A stretch of 64,000 bases of DNA from Agrobacterium vitis (GTDB lineage Bacteria; Pseudomonadota; Alphaproteobacteria; Rhizobiales; Rhizobiaceae): NCBI RefSeq assembly GCF_014926405.1, contig NZ_JACXXJ020000005.1:1245001-1309000 (forward strand). Direction: 5' to 3'. A model generated the notes under the pieces. It made no database searches and was not told the DNA's origin. It worked only from the letters and a program-made list of their open reading frames with translations. Below, one piece after another: positions 17,047-26,424 of this stretch (positions are counted from its first letter, which is position 1; each line of letters starts with the position of its first letter). Both the position numbers and the translations under genes were made by a program.

Positions 17047-19050
17047 TTACAGAATCAGCCGGTAATTGGCAAAACCGTCCGCGCCGTCACCGGCATCCTC
17101 GATCTTCGCGCCCTTGACCTCAGCGGCAAACGCCCGGCCCTTGGGGCCTGTCTGGAAGCTGGCGGTCGTGTCGGGGATCGCGGCAAAGCGCCAATTGCCG
17201 TCCGCAGCAGGGTTGATGGTGCCCTGCGCGACGATATAGCGGACGATGACATCGCGATTGGTATCCGGGCCGACGAAAATCACCTTGTCTGAGGCGATGT
17301 CAGGGAATTTTCCGCCGCCGCCAGCGCGGTAATTGTTGGTGACGACCACAAATTGCTGGGCGGGATCGATCGGCTTGCCGTTAAAGCTCAGGTTTTTGAT
17401 CCGGTTTGCATCCGGATTGATCGCTTTGCCGTCCTTGTCATATTTCGCAGGTTGCGACAGATCGATCTCATAGGTGACGCCATCGATCACATCGTAATTG
17501 TAGGATGGGAAGTCGAGATTGAGCAGGGCTGCGTCTTTTGATCCAGGCTTGATCTGGTTGAACATCCCAGCCGACATCTCCAGCCAGTTCTTGACTTGCG
17601 CGCCTGTTATCAGCACCGCCTGCACGGTATTTGGATAGAGGTAGAGGTCCGAGACATTCTTGATGGCGATATCGCCTGCGGGAACATCGGTATAATAATC
17701 GGCGCCACCGCGGCCGCCAGCCTTGAACGGAGCTGCGGCTGACAAGACAGGATAATCCTTGTACTTCGTCTCCTTCAGCATGTCCTTGATATACCAGGTC
17801 TGGGCATTGGACACGATCTGCACCGAGGGGTCGTCGGCCACCAGCGCAAAATAGGAGTAAAGCGGTGCGGAGGTCTTGCCGACCGGGGTGCGCACATAGG
17901 CCAAAGTTGCCTCATGTTCGTCCTTTACGGCCGCCACAACGTCCTGATTGTCCCTGACATCGGCAATGATTTTCTTGGCGTCATCGCGGTGATAGATCGG
18001 CCGCGCCTCAGCGGTGAAATCGACGATTTTCCAGCGATTGCCATCTTTTTCCAGCATGAAGTCGATCAGGCCCATATGAGAGCCCCAGAAGCCAGCCATA
18101 ACCGCGGGCTTACCCATCAATGTTCCCTTCAGCGGATCAGCGCCCTGGACGCCATCCCAGGTCTTGGGGCCGGGAAAGACCAAATGTTGATGGCCTGTGA
18201 AAATCGCATCAATGCCGTCAACTGTCGCCAGGTAGAGCGAAGCATTTTCCATTCTCTCCGTCTGGCCGCTGCCATCGATACCGGAATGCGATAGCGCGAT
18301 AACGATATCGGCACCTTGCTCCTTCATGACAGGCACCCAGGCGCGCGCCGCCTCAACGATGTCACGGGTCTGGGCCTTGCCTTCCAGGTTCTTGGCATCC
18401 CAGAGCATAATCTGCGGCGGAACGAACCCGATAAAGCCAACCTTGATGACGCTCTCGGTGCCCGCGCCATCCTTGATGGTCTTTTCGATGATGGTGAAGG
18501 GCTTGAAGAATAGCGCGTCGTTTTTCGGATCGGAGGCGAGCTGGCCCTTGGTCAGGTTGGCGCAGACAATAGGATATTTCGCCGCCGCCAGCGTGTTGAA
18601 CATGAAGTCGAGGCCGTAATTGAATTCATGATTTCCAAGCGTGCCGCAATCATAGCCCAGCGTGTTCATCGCCTTCATCACCGGATGCTGGTCGCCGGCC
18701 TTGATGCCTTTCTTATAGGCCATGTAGTCGCCCATCGGGCTGCCTTGCAGCAAATCGCCATTGTCGATCAACATGGAGTTGCCAGCTTCGGCCCGGATCT
18801 CGTCGATCAACGTCGCTGTGCGCGTCAGGCCCATCGTGTCATTGGGCTTGTCGGCATAATAATCGTAGGGCATCAGGTTGACATGGATGTCGGTGGTTTC
18901 CATCAACCGTAAATGCGCCTGATTGGCTGCTGCCCGGGCGGCAAACGGATGAAGCACGACAAGGGCGCTGGCAGCGGCAAAACCTCCCAACAGCGAGCGG
19001 CGCGTAATAGGGTGCAGGTCGGTGGGGCGCAAGTGTGCGAGTGGCGACAT
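17047..19050 (-). CDS. cpdB: 2',3'-cyclic-nucleotide 2'-phosphodiesterase/3'-nucleotidase, periplasmic
   Basis: This periplasmic enzyme hydrolyses 2',3'-cyclic nucleotides and 3'-nucleotides for phosphate and nucleoside salvage. The 667-residue chain starts with a twin-arginine signal (TRRSLLGG near residue 17, hydrophobic core, then AARAA), so Tat export of a folded, metal-loaded enzyme is likely. The metallophosphatase domain begins with METTDIHVNLMPYDYY, and metal ligands recur in DNGDLLQGSP, GNHEFNYG and TGHQH. A 5'-nucleotidase C-terminal domain follows from about 380, with VVVTNNYRAGGGGKFP. It converges on the HlyU-like gene. Confidence 0.93.
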   Translation of the reverse strand: MSPLAHLRPTDLHPITRRSLLGGFAAASALVVLHPFAARAAANQAHLRLMETTDIHVNLMPYDYYADKPNDTMGLTRTATLIDEIRAEAGNSMLIDNGDLLQGSPMGDYMAYKKGIKAGDQHPVMKAMNTLGYDCGTLGNHEFNYGLDFMFNTLAAAKYPIVCANLTKGQLASDPKNDALFFKPFTIIEKTIKDGAGTESVIKVGFIGFVPPQIMLWDAKNLEGKAQTRDIVEAARAWVPVMKEQGADIVIALSHSGIDGSGQTERMENASLYLATVDGIDAIFTGHQHLVFPGPKTWDGVQGADPLKGTLMGKPAVMAGFWGSHMGLIDFMLEKDGNRWKIVDFTAEARPIYHRDDAKKIIADVRDNQDVVAAVKDEHEATLAYVRTPVGKTSAPLYSYFALVADDPSVQIVSNAQTWYIKDMLKETKYKDYPVLSAAAPFKAGGRGGADYYTDVPAGDIAIKNVSDLYLYPNTVQAVLITGAQVKNWLEMSAGMFNQIKPGSKDAALLNLDFPSYNYDVIDGVTYEIDLSQPAKYDKDGKAINPDANRIKNLSFNGKPIDPAQQFVVVTNNYRAGGGGKFPDIASDKVIFVGPDTNRDVIVRYIVAQGTINPAADGNWRFAAIPDTTASFQTGPKGRAFAAEVKGAKIEDAGDGADGFANYRLIL

Positions 19051-19213
19051 GGGAAGGCTCCTGGCAAATGTCTTCGTCGATGCGTGAGCATCGCAAACCA
19101 GTTGCCTTCATATCATGACAGGTTGATGATGCTAATCTGAAATACCGTGCGCGCCAGAAATTGGCCGGTGACATTTAGCTCGAGCGATCAAAGCTGTGGG
19201 GGAGCGATCGGGT

Positions 19214-19549
19214 CTATCGTTTCAGGACCGGGCGCACTTCCTGGTGGAAGTTGCGAAAGTAAGCGGCGACCTTCGCAATGGAATTGCTGTTCTGGCGAAA
19301 CTGAATGCCCAGACGTCCACCCCGGTTCCAGCGGACCATTCCCTCCAGCAGACCAATTTCCTCATTTTCGATGAGGACGGTGCTGCCAGCTGCTGCGTGG
19401 AAGGCAGTGTAGAGTTCAAGTGCCAAGCCTGAGCGGGAAATATCGATGATCCGGCAATCGGCAACCTGGCGCATATAGCGCACGGCACTATCCATGCGGC
19501 AGCGGCTTCGGGGGGCTGTGCGAATGTCCATTTTAAAGTTGTTTTGCAT
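19214..19549 (-). CDS. PilZ-domain protein
   Basis: A stand-alone PilZ domain of 111 residues, expected to bind cyclic di-GMP. The two signature elements are present: an arginine pair near residues 14-17 (RSRCRMDSAVRY) and DISRSGLAL near 37-45 (the D/NxSxxG motif). No output domain is attached, so it may act through a partner protein. It is monocistronic, preceded by an AT-rich 150-bp gap. Confidence 0.85.
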   Translation of the reverse strand: MQNNFKMDIRTAPRSRCRMDSAVRYMRQVADCRIIDISRSGLALELYTAFHAAAGSTVLIENEEIGLLEGMVRWNRGGRLGIQFRQNSNSIAKVAAYFRNFHQEVRPVLKR

Positions 19550-19698
19550 GTGAAAGTCTTTTTTCTAGGTTCCTTTCGATTTTAACGGCGATCATTGTAA
19601 ATACTGTAAAAAATCTCGTTAAAATTCCCGCTTACATCAAGCGGCTCAAAGCCGCCCGCCACGTCAGACGAACGACTGTTTTTCTGCGACGCTGTGGT

Positions 19699-21303
19699 TC
19701 ACATCTTCGAGTCTTGATACCTGTCGGATGGAAGCAAAAAAATCTTGCTCCAGAGCGTTTGGCGGTGGTTGTAATCATAAATGCTCAAACACACCGTGTT
19801 TTCGTCTGGCTGTCCAAGACGCAATTGTGAAGAGGCGCCTTCTGCCCCACCGGTCTGGCTTTGCCACAGAGGCTGATTGTTTCGGCTATAGAAAACCAGA
19901 TTTCCATCGTCGCGAATCTGCAACCGGCCGGGCAGGGCGGCTTTTTCATTTTCGCCCAGCATCGACCAAAGCGTCTTGCCGGAGCTGTCTCGCAGTTGCG
20001 GGCCGAGCGCCGGGTCATTCACCAGACTGGTGCTGCCAGTGAATGTGGTCAGCGATTGGCCGGGAAGTAGCACTGCGTTGCTGCGGCTGTCCAGCCGGGC
20101 AATATCGGCCATCTCGCCAACCAGCGGGATCTGCATCAGATATTTGACATCGTCCAGTGACCAGCCGTTCCCGTGTCGGGCGGCGAGCAGCACGGTCAGC
20201 TTGGCGAGGGAGGCCATGACGGTCATATCCACGGGGTTCAATGCGCCTATGGCGGGCAGCCAGGCCCCTGCGGCATAGGTATTATAGTCCACAGCACCTT
20301 GCAGAACCTGGGTATTATCAACAATTACCACGCCAGCCCGGTTGGCCTCCTCCAAGGCCTTGTAGATAGCGCCCTGGTCCGGCTGCCGGGCATTTCCGCT
20401 TGGAAAATTGCCGGCGCCATAGGCTTGCAGCACCAATCCGCCAATGCCCTGGGCCACGCAGGCGCGGATCATATCGGCCAGCAGCGCCTTTCCTTGGGCG
20501 GCATCGTACCAGGCGGGAAAGGCCCCGAGCGTGATGACCGGGGCCTTGTTTATGTTGGACGTGATGGCATGCAACTGGGTCAGAGTTTCTGCCCGTGCGG
20601 CTTCGTCATCCAGACTGACGGCGGAGGACACAGGCGGCGGCGGGGTAAGGTCGGCATGAAGGTCGAGGGTGATGCCATATTGGCCGATGACCGGAAAATT
20701 TGGGCTGGAAAAGCCGCGAAACTGGCTGGCATCGGCTTTCACCACCCGCGAGCCGCGCATCAACTGGCTATCGAAAAACACACTGACACCTGCAAGGCCA
20801 GTCTGGGCGGCTGCTACCGCACCACAGACATTTTGAAAGGCGTCACTATTGAACGTCATGCCGGAAATCACCCCCGGCGTGGGGGAATGAAACAGCGGCA
20901 CTTGTGAGCCGGTGAGGATCACCGGCTTGCTGAGCTGCGCCAGCACAGTGCCATCGGCACTGAAGCGCGAGAGCAGCATGGCCAGGGCTGTGCCGCTGTA
21001 ATCCATGGTATCCGTGCCATGCAATACGATCCAGCCGTCCACCGTGTCGTAGCGCTCCAGGATATGGCGAGCAATCAAGCACCAGTCGGAGGGTTGCAGA
21101 TTGGTGCTGTCCAACATGCCGCTTTCGCTTTCAGGAAAGGCGAGGTCGGTCACATAGTCCAGCACCAGATCGGCAAACTTCTGCTTGAGAATCGGGTCGA
21201 GATGGGACTGGCAGGCTGCCTTGAATTGCGTGCTGGTCATCGGAGCCAGTGGATTGCCGACGCAGCTGATCGTGCCGCCGGTATTGATGACGCCAATTTT
21301 CAA
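19699..21303 (-). CDS. L-asparaginase family protein with C-terminal bulb-type lectin-like domain
   Basis: A 534-residue fusion. Residues 1-340 are an L-asparaginase of the AnsA/AnsB fold with both catalytic threonine signatures: VINTGGTISC near residue 5 and LHGTDTMDYSGTAL near 95; a third landmark is AYGAGNFPSG near 295. From about 405 on the sequence changes to a B_lectin-like pattern: LLPGQSLTTFTG, then LQIRDDGNLVFYSRNNQPLW and a further degenerate copy (QPDENTVCLSIYD). Two such beta-prism strands are clear. No signal peptide is seen, so it is probably cytoplasmic. Sugar binding is inference; the mannose motif is only partly kept. Confidence 0.85.
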   Translation of the reverse strand: MKIGVINTGGTISCVGNPLAPMTSTQFKAACQSHLDPILKQKFADLVLDYVTDLAFPESESGMLDSTNLQPSDWCLIARHILERYDTVDGWIVLHGTDTMDYSGTALAMLLSRFSADGTVLAQLSKPVILTGSQVPLFHSPTPGVISGMTFNSDAFQNVCGAVAAAQTGLAGVSVFFDSQLMRGSRVVKADASQFRGFSSPNFPVIGQYGITLDLHADLTPPPPVSSAVSLDDEAARAETLTQLHAITSNINKAPVITLGAFPAWYDAAQGKALLADMIRACVAQGIGGLVLQAYGAGNFPSGNARQPDQGAIYKALEEANRAGVVIVDNTQVLQGAVDYNTYAAGAWLPAIGALNPVDMTVMASLAKLTVLLAARHGNGWSLDDVKYLMQIPLVGEMADIARLDSRSNAVLLPGQSLTTFTGSTSLVNDPALGPQLRDSSGKTLWSMLGENEKAALPGRLQIRDDGNLVFYSRNNQPLWQSQTGGAEGASSQLRLGQPDENTVCLSIYDYNHRQTLWSKIFLLPSDRYQDSKM

Positions 21304-21354
21304 GACATGTCTCCTTGCAGTGCTTAGGGCCTGTCAGGTTTTCCCGGACTAACT

Positions 21355-21864
21355 CTAGGCGGTTTCCAATCCCTCCGGCAGATCTTCGCCCACCGGGGTC
21401 CGCTCGATCCTGCATTGAAAGCAGTTGTTGCGAGCGGACCGGACATGCACATAGGCGATTTTTTCGTCCTGGAGAAGCTCTTGCGCGCGCGCCGCTATCC
21501 GCGATGTCTCGGTAACGGCGCCGGTGCCATAGACGATACGGTCGTCATCGCCATAGCCACGCACGATATAATCGGGGCTTTCGAAGATTGGCGGCAAAGT
21601 ATCGCCTTCATCGTAAGCCGCGCATTCCTCGGCATGAAGAAAGATCGGTCCGGTCTCGGCATAGGGCTGTAGATGCGGGAAGGGCCGATAGGCCAGGGTT
21701 AGATAAGGCGCACCTTCGGCAATCGGCGCCAGGCAATGGCGGCATTGATAGCTGCCACCAGGCGAGGTGCGGCGCTCCGGCACGCATCCATAGGCATCCG
21801 GCGCACCGCTCCGGTAGGCTTCGGCAAGGGTGGAGGGCATGGGGGTAAAGCGGATGGTCTGCAT
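21355..21864 (-). CDS. DUF1203 domain protein
   Basis: A 169-residue protein with the DUF1203 layout: RCHCLAPI-type Cys motif (CRHCLAPIAEG near residues 41-51), LTLAYRPFPHLQPYAE, FLHAEECAAY, DYIVRGYG and a C-terminal HVRSARNNCFQCRIER. The conserved Cys/His residues suggest metal binding, but no activity is known for the family. It lies about 50 bp upstream of the asparaginase gene on the same strand and may be co-transcribed with it. Confidence 0.85.
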   Translation of the reverse strand: MQTIRFTPMPSTLAEAYRSGAPDAYGCVPERRTSPGGSYQCRHCLAPIAEGAPYLTLAYRPFPHLQPYAETGPIFLHAEECAAYDEGDTLPPIFESPDYIVRGYGDDDRIVYGTGAVTETSRIAARAQELLQDEKIAYVHVRSARNNCFQCRIERTPVGEDLPEGLETA

Positions 21865-21953
21865 TGTCCGGCTCCTGTTTGACGTGAATGCGCCAAACTC
21901 TTGCCTGGACGGTGGAGCGAAGCCACCCGGTTCTTGCCAACGCGCAAAGAAAC

Positions 21954-22322
21954 TTAAAGCGGACGTTCAATCTTGTCGTAAACGCTCTTCAATGCCTTCA
22001 ACCGAGCATCATAGGCCTTGGTAATGCAGTCGTTGTCGGCATTGCAGGACTGGCGGGTTTTCAGCCAAACCGTCTGCTGGTCCTGCAATTCGCCGCGATT
22101 GCCCATTGGCAGCAGGCCGGAAATCAGCTCGAAAGTGGTGACCATCTTCACGTCGAGATCGTTCAGATCGCGATTGTCGCAAATCGCTTTTTCGTCAGCC
22201 TTCAGATCGGTTTTGGTACAATCGAAGCTCGCGGCATCGCCGTGGCGCGGCATCATGCCTGCAATCACCAGGGTGCTGAGAAACAAAATCGAGGTGGTGG
22301 CAGACGCGGTTTTCATGGTCAT
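21954..22322 (-). CDS. Exported LprI-like (DUF1311) protein
   Basis: A 122-residue secreted protein. Residues 1-30 form a signal peptide ending at GDAA. The mature part begins SFDCTKTDLKADEKAICDN and continues with four cysteines in the spacing of the LprI N-terminal/DUF1311 family (CTK, ICDN, QSCNAD, CITK), probably two disulfides. Members of the family include lysozyme inhibitors, but most are uncharacterised. The longer ORF upstream runs over the divergent protease promoter and is not credible; ATG 22322 or 22316 is the start. Confidence 0.8.
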   Translation of the reverse strand: MTMKTASATTSILFLSTLVIAGMMPRHGDAASFDCTKTDLKADEKAICDNRDLNDLDVKMVTTFELISGLLPMGNRGELQDQQTVWLKTRQSCNADNDCITKAYDARLKALKSVYDKIERPL

Positions 22323-22571
22323 GGCTTTCCCGTCATTCGACGCGGCAGGCTTTTCGCCGTCAAGGCTATCAAGAATGCACTTCACCAGCAAATGTTCCCC
22401 TGGGTGGTGGGCCGGTGCGTCTTGGTTTTCATTATTGTCGTTGCGCCGAACCGTCGGCGCTTGAAATGACGATGCTTTGCCACAATTTTCACCCAAGAGC
22501 CTATTTTGCTTTGCGAAAACCTCCCATAAGACTTGGCCGTCAAGTTTTGGGAGAATGAAAAGGAAACCCGT

Positions 22572-23975
22572 ATGCGTGGCCTGAAATCGATGTCTCCCGC
22601 TGTCATCGTCCTTGCATGTCTGGCCGGTTCGCCGGTACTGGCGCAGGACGCGAAAAGCCTGCCCCAAAGCCGGGCGGATATGCAGATGTCCTTTGCCCCT
22701 CTGGTCAAGCAGACCCATGGGGCTGTCGTAAATGTCTATGCCGAGCGGATCGTCCAGAGCCGCGTCAATCCTTTTGCCGGCGATCCATTCTTCCAGCAAT
22801 TTTTTGGCCAGCGGTTTCCCAACCGCACGGAACGCCAGACCTCGCTGGGCTCCGGGGTGATTGTTGAGGCGAACGGCACGGTGATGACCAATTTTCACGT
22901 CATCGCAGGGGCAGACGATATCAAGGTGGCGCTGTCCGATGGCCGGGAATATCCGGTGAAAGTTGTTTTGAAGGATGAGCGGCTGGATCTGGCTGTCTTG
23001 AAAATCGACGCCAAGGAAAGCTTGCCGACGCTGAAAATCGCCGATTCGGATAAGATCGAGGTCGGCGATCTTGTGCTGGCAATCGGCAATCCCTTTGGTG
23101 TTGGCCAGACGGTAACCAGCGGCATTGTCTCCGGCCTGGCGCGCAACCAGGTATCGGAAGGCGATTTCGGCTTCTTCATCCAGACCGATGCGTCGATCAA
23201 TCCCGGCAATTCCGGGGGCGCGCTGATGAATATGAATGGCGAGTTGATCGGCTTGAATACCGCGATCTTTTCCAAGGGCGGCGGCTCGAACGGCGTTGGT
23301 TTCGCCATTCCCGCCAATCTGGTCAAAGTGTTCCTGGAGGCGGCTGACAAGGGTGCATCATCGTTCGAGCGGCCTTACGTTGGCGCCACATTCGAGCCGG
23401 TCACGTCAGATGTCGCTGACGCACTTGGTCTGAAACAGGTTTTAGGTGCGCTGGTGACGAAGACGGTGGAAGGCGGCCCGGCCGATAAAGCTGGCATCAA
23501 GGCCGGGCAGGTGATTACGGCGGTGGATGGGGTGATTGTTGAGCATCCCGATGCCCTAAACTACCGCCTGACGACAACAGGCCTTGGTAAGTCGGTGACG
23601 TTGAACGTGATTGACAATGGCAAGCCCAAGGACATTACCTTGACGCTGGCCGGTGCGCCGGAGACCCGTCCGCGCGACGAACAGGTGATCAAGGACAACA
23701 GTCCGTTTGAAGGTGCAACGGTCGGCAATCTGTCGCCACGTCTTGCCTATGAGCTGAAACTGAACACGCAGACAAGTGGCGTGGCGATTACCGCTGTCGC
23801 TGATGGTTCGGTTGCGCAGCGGCTTGGCTTCCAGCCCGGTGACATCATCGTCTCCATCAATGGCACCGAGGTTACCTCGTCGCGGGATATGGTGAAGATC
23901 GCAGCTGGCTCGCCTGCCTATTGGCGGATTGAGATCGATCGCAATGGCCAGCGGCTGCGGCAGATGTTTCGATGA
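22572..23975 (+). CDS. Do/HtrA-family periplasmic serine protease
   Basis: A DegP/DegQ-like envelope protease of 467 residues. A Sec signal peptide of about 25 residues (SPVLAQDA) precedes a trypsin-like domain with His in TNFHVIAG, Asp in ERLDLAVLK and Ser in NPGNSGGAL. PDZ domains follow from about 270 and 375 (GPADKAGIKAGQ; AQRLGFQPGD). The loop FAGDPFFQQFFG is typical of the class. AAGGAAA lies upstream of the ATG at 22572. It is coupled to rarA by an ATGA overlap, an unusual pairing of an envelope and a replication gene that I believe recurs in rhizobia. Confidence 0.93.
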   Translation: MRGLKSMSPAVIVLACLAGSPVLAQDAKSLPQSRADMQMSFAPLVKQTHGAVVNVYAERIVQSRVNPFAGDPFFQQFFGQRFPNRTERQTSLGSGVIVEANGTVMTNFHVIAGADDIKVALSDGREYPVKVVLKDERLDLAVLKIDAKESLPTLKIADSDKIEVGDLVLAIGNPFGVGQTVTSGIVSGLARNQVSEGDFGFFIQTDASINPGNSGGALMNMNGELIGLNTAIFSKGGGSNGVGFAIPANLVKVFLEAADKGASSFERPYVGATFEPVTSDVADALGLKQVLGALVTKTVEGGPADKAGIKAGQVITAVDGVIVEHPDALNYRLTTTGLGKSVTLNVIDNGKPKDITLTLAGAPETRPRDEQVIKDNSPFEGATVGNLSPRLAYELKLNTQTSGVAITAVADGSVAQRLGFQPGDIIVSINGTEVTSSRDMVKIAAGSPAYWRIEIDRNGQRLRQMFR

Positions 23976-25279
23976 GCGATCTGTTTGCCCCGAAACTGGA
24001 TGAGGACATGGCGGCCCGCAGGCCGCTGGCGGATCGGCTAAGGCCGAAAACGCTCTCCGATGTGACGGGGCAGGATCATCTGACCGGGCCAGACGGTGTT
24101 CTGGCCCGGATGATTGCGTCCGGCTCGTTGGGTTCTATGATCTTCTGGGGGCCGCCCGGCACCGGCAAAACTACTGTAGCCCGGCTGCTATCGGGGGAGG
24201 CAGATCTGGCCTTCGAGCAGATTTCGGCGATTTTTTCCGGCGTGGCGGATCTGAAACGGGTGTTTGAGGGGGCTCGCGCCCGGCGGATGTCTGGCCGCCA
24301 GACATTGCTATTTGTCGATGAAATCCATCGCTTCAACCGCGCGCAGCAGGATAGCTTCCTGCCGGTCATGGAGGATGGCACGGTTATTCTGGTGGGCGCC
24401 ACCACGGAAAATCCGTCTTTCGAGCTGAATGCCGCGCTTTTGTCTCGCGCCCGCGTGCTGACCTTCAAGCCGCATGACGAAGAGAGTATTGAGACGCTAC
24501 TAAAACGGGCCGAAGCGACTGAGGAAAAGCCCCTGCCGCTGGACGAGGCCGCCCGTATCAGCTTGATGCGCATGGCGGATGGCGATGGCCGGGCGGCCCT
24601 GACGCTGGCCGAGGAAGTCTGGCGGGCAGCGCGGCAGGGAGAGGTCTTCGATACCGAGGGGCTGACACGGATCGTGCAGCGGCGCGCGCCAGTCTATGAC
24701 AAGGGGCAGGACGGCCACTATAATCTGATCTCGGCGCTGCATAAATCGGTGCGCGGTTCAGACCCGGATGCGGCGCTCTATTATCTTTGCCGGATGTTCG
24801 ATGCAGGCGAAGACCCGCTTTATCTTGGTCGCAGGCTGGTCCGAATGGCGGTGGAAGATATCGGTCTCGCCGATCCTCAGGCGCTGGTGATCTGTAACGC
24901 CGCCAAGGATGCCTATGATTATCTCGGCTCGCCAGAGGGGGAGTTGGCGCTGGCGCAGGCCTGCGTCTATCTCGCCACCGCGCCGAAATCCAACGCCGTT
25001 TATACCGCCTATAAGTCCGCTATGCGCGCCGCCAAGGAAAATGGCTCGCTGCTGCCGCCAAAGCACATTCTCAACGCCCCAACCAAGCTGATGAAGGGCG
25101 AGGGCTATGGGGACGGCTATCGCTATGACCACGACGAGCCGGATGCTTTTTCCGGGCAGGACTACTTTCCAGAAAAAATGGGCCGCCAGACGTTTTACGA
25201 TCCGCCGGAACGTGGTTTCGAGCGCGATATCCGCAAGCGGCTGGACTGGTGGGCAAAGCTGAGGCGGGAGCGCAATTGA
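23972..25279 (+). CDS. rarA: Replication-associated recombination protein A (AAA+ ATPase)
   Basis: A 435-residue AAA+ ATPase of the RarA/MgsA/WRNIP1 family acting at stalled replication forks. Walker A is GPPGTGKTTVA near residue 54, Walker B LLFVDEIHRFNR near 110, sensor 1 GATTENPSF near 137, and an arginine finger region ALLSRARV near 150. The C-terminal tetramerisation region follows with IKSDAD-like GSDPDAALYY and ILNAPTKLMK. Standard length. Translationally coupled to the upstream protease gene; the MOSC gene follows after a single base. Confidence 0.95.
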   Translation: MSDLFAPKLDEDMAARRPLADRLRPKTLSDVTGQDHLTGPDGVLARMIASGSLGSMIFWGPPGTGKTTVARLLSGEADLAFEQISAIFSGVADLKRVFEGARARRMSGRQTLLFVDEIHRFNRAQQDSFLPVMEDGTVILVGATTENPSFELNAALLSRARVLTFKPHDEESIETLLKRAEATEEKPLPLDEAARISLMRMADGDGRAALTLAEEVWRAARQGEVFDTEGLTRIVQRRAPVYDKGQDGHYNLISALHKSVRGSDPDAALYYLCRMFDAGEDPLYLGRRLVRMAVEDIGLADPQALVICNAAKDAYDYLGSPEGELALAQACVYLATAPKSNAVYTAYKSAMRAAKENGSLLPPKHILNAPTKLMKGEGYGDGYRYDHDEPDAFSGQDYFPEKMGRQTFYDPPERGFERDIRKRLDWWAKLRRERN

Positions 25280-25280
25280 C

Positions 25281-25820
25281 ATGATGAGGGTTGAGGCAGT
25301 CAGCCTTTCCAAAGATCACCTGTTCAGTAAGCAGGGGCGAGATGAGATCGTGCTTCTCGCGGGATTGGGTGTGGAAGGCGACGCTCATCTCGGCGTCACG
25401 GTCCAGCATCGCTCCCGGGTTGCCGCCGATCCCAGCCAGCCGAACCTGCGTCAGGTTCATCTTATTCACGCGGAACTACTGAGAGAACTTGGAGATAAGG
25501 GTTTTTCGGTGCAGCCGGGAGATCTTGGCGAGAACATCACCACAGTTGGAGTCGATCTTCTTGCGCTGCCGCAAGGAACCCGCCTGCATTTTAGCTCAGG
25601 TGCGGTGGTCGAGGTGACGGGTCTTCGCAATCCCTGCAAACAGATCAATAATTTTCAGCCGGGCTTGATGCAGGCGGTGCTGGACCGAACCTCGTACGGT
25701 AGCTTGATCCGCAAGGCAGGCGTCATGGCAGTTGTCATTGAAGGTGGCGTTGTGCATCCGGGTGATAGTATCCGTGTCGAGCAACCCGGCGCTCCGCATC
25801 GACCTCTGCTGCCGGTCTAA
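25281..25820 (+). CDS. MOSC-domain protein
   Basis: A 179-residue MOSC domain, a fold used to bind molybdenum cofactor or sulfur carriers. The conserved opening GLGVEGDAHLG near residues 28-38 and the key cysteine in GLRNPCKQIN near 115-124 are present, along with GDLGENI near 73. Enzymatic role is unknown; the cysteine could carry a persulfide or coordinate molybdenum. It follows rarA almost without a gap, so it is the third gene of the operon. Confidence 0.9.
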   Translation: MMRVEAVSLSKDHLFSKQGRDEIVLLAGLGVEGDAHLGVTVQHRSRVAADPSQPNLRQVHLIHAELLRELGDKGFSVQPGDLGENITTVGVDLLALPQGTRLHFSSGAVVEVTGLRNPCKQINNFQPGLMQAVLDRTSYGSLIRKAGVMAVVIEGGVVHPGDSIRVEQPGAPHRPLLPV

Positions 25821-25946
25821 ATTCGCCACCAACCCGCGTTACGGCTGGGGAAGAAAGCCGCTTTTTGCTGCACGGTCGTTCTTGTGCTTACCGATCCAGG
25901 TTTTCCTCGCGACGGAAGATCATGTCTCTCAGCATTATAAAACAAT

Positions 25947-25984
25947 AAAGCGCCGAACACCCTGAAGGGAATGTTCGACGCTTT
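25947..25984 (-). terminator. Intrinsic terminator after the DUF1127 gene
   Basis: A 13-bp stem (AAAGCGTCGAACA with one wobble pair) and 12-base loop are followed on the minus strand by ATTGTTTTATAA, a good U-tract. It is 35 bp past the DUF1127 stop. Confidence 0.8.
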
Positions 25985-26018
25985 AAATGTAAATTCAAGC
26001 GATCACTTGACCGGTAGA

Positions 26019-26168
26019 TCAGCCAGCCTTGACGGCGTGGCGGGCAACGCGACGGATGTCGTCGCGGCCAATGCCGAGGTCGTGCAATTCGCGGTCCGAC
26101 ATGCGGCCCAGTTCAGTAATGGTCTGACGATATTTGCGCCAGTTGTTCAGCGAGCGAGTGATGTTCAT
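26019..26168 (-). CDS. DUF1127 microprotein
   Basis: A 49-residue basic protein: MNITRSLNNWRKYRQ, then ELGRMSDRELHDLGIGRDDI, which is the DUF1127 (YjiS-like) signature. Related alphaproteobacterial microproteins bind RNA or influence sRNA turnover and stress or phosphate responses; CcaF1 of Rhodobacter sits with CcsR sRNAs that carry CCUCCUCCC loops. Here a hairpin array with the same loop motif lies about 250 bp upstream on the same strand, which supports a similar linkage. A longer ORF starting at 26246 is not family-like. AGAGG precedes the chosen ATG. Confidence 0.92.
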   Translation of the reverse strand: MNITRSLNNWRKYRQTITELGRMSDRELHDLGIGRDDIRRVARHAVKAG

Positions 26169-26424
26169 GGTCTTGCCTCTTTTCAGCGTTCGCTGGCAAA
26201 TCGGCCAGCCCTTCATGTGTTGAGGAGAATATATGCGCTGCGGCATAACTTATGAAGTGCCATTCCAGCGGAGCACCTATGCTGTGATTGCATGGCGTCT
26301 CAATGATTTGTTAAGAACTGTCTATTTCTCGAGCAAATTCGGCTCACAATGGTCCCGCTGCTGAAAATCTGAGTGTGAGCGGTTTCAGTCGTTCATGAAC
26401 GGTGGAGGAGAAGAGGCTGAAAAC

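Noticed and set aside
21954..22898. 314-codon version of the LprI-like gene
   Set aside because: The upstream 190 codons run over the promoter and first part of the divergent protease gene, and a signal peptide starts at residue 193; the short form fits the family.
26383..26420. Fourth CTCCTCC hairpin after the sRNA array
   Set aside because: It lies beyond the U-tract that seems to end the RNA and has a short, bulged stem; mentioned but not counted as part of the sRNA.
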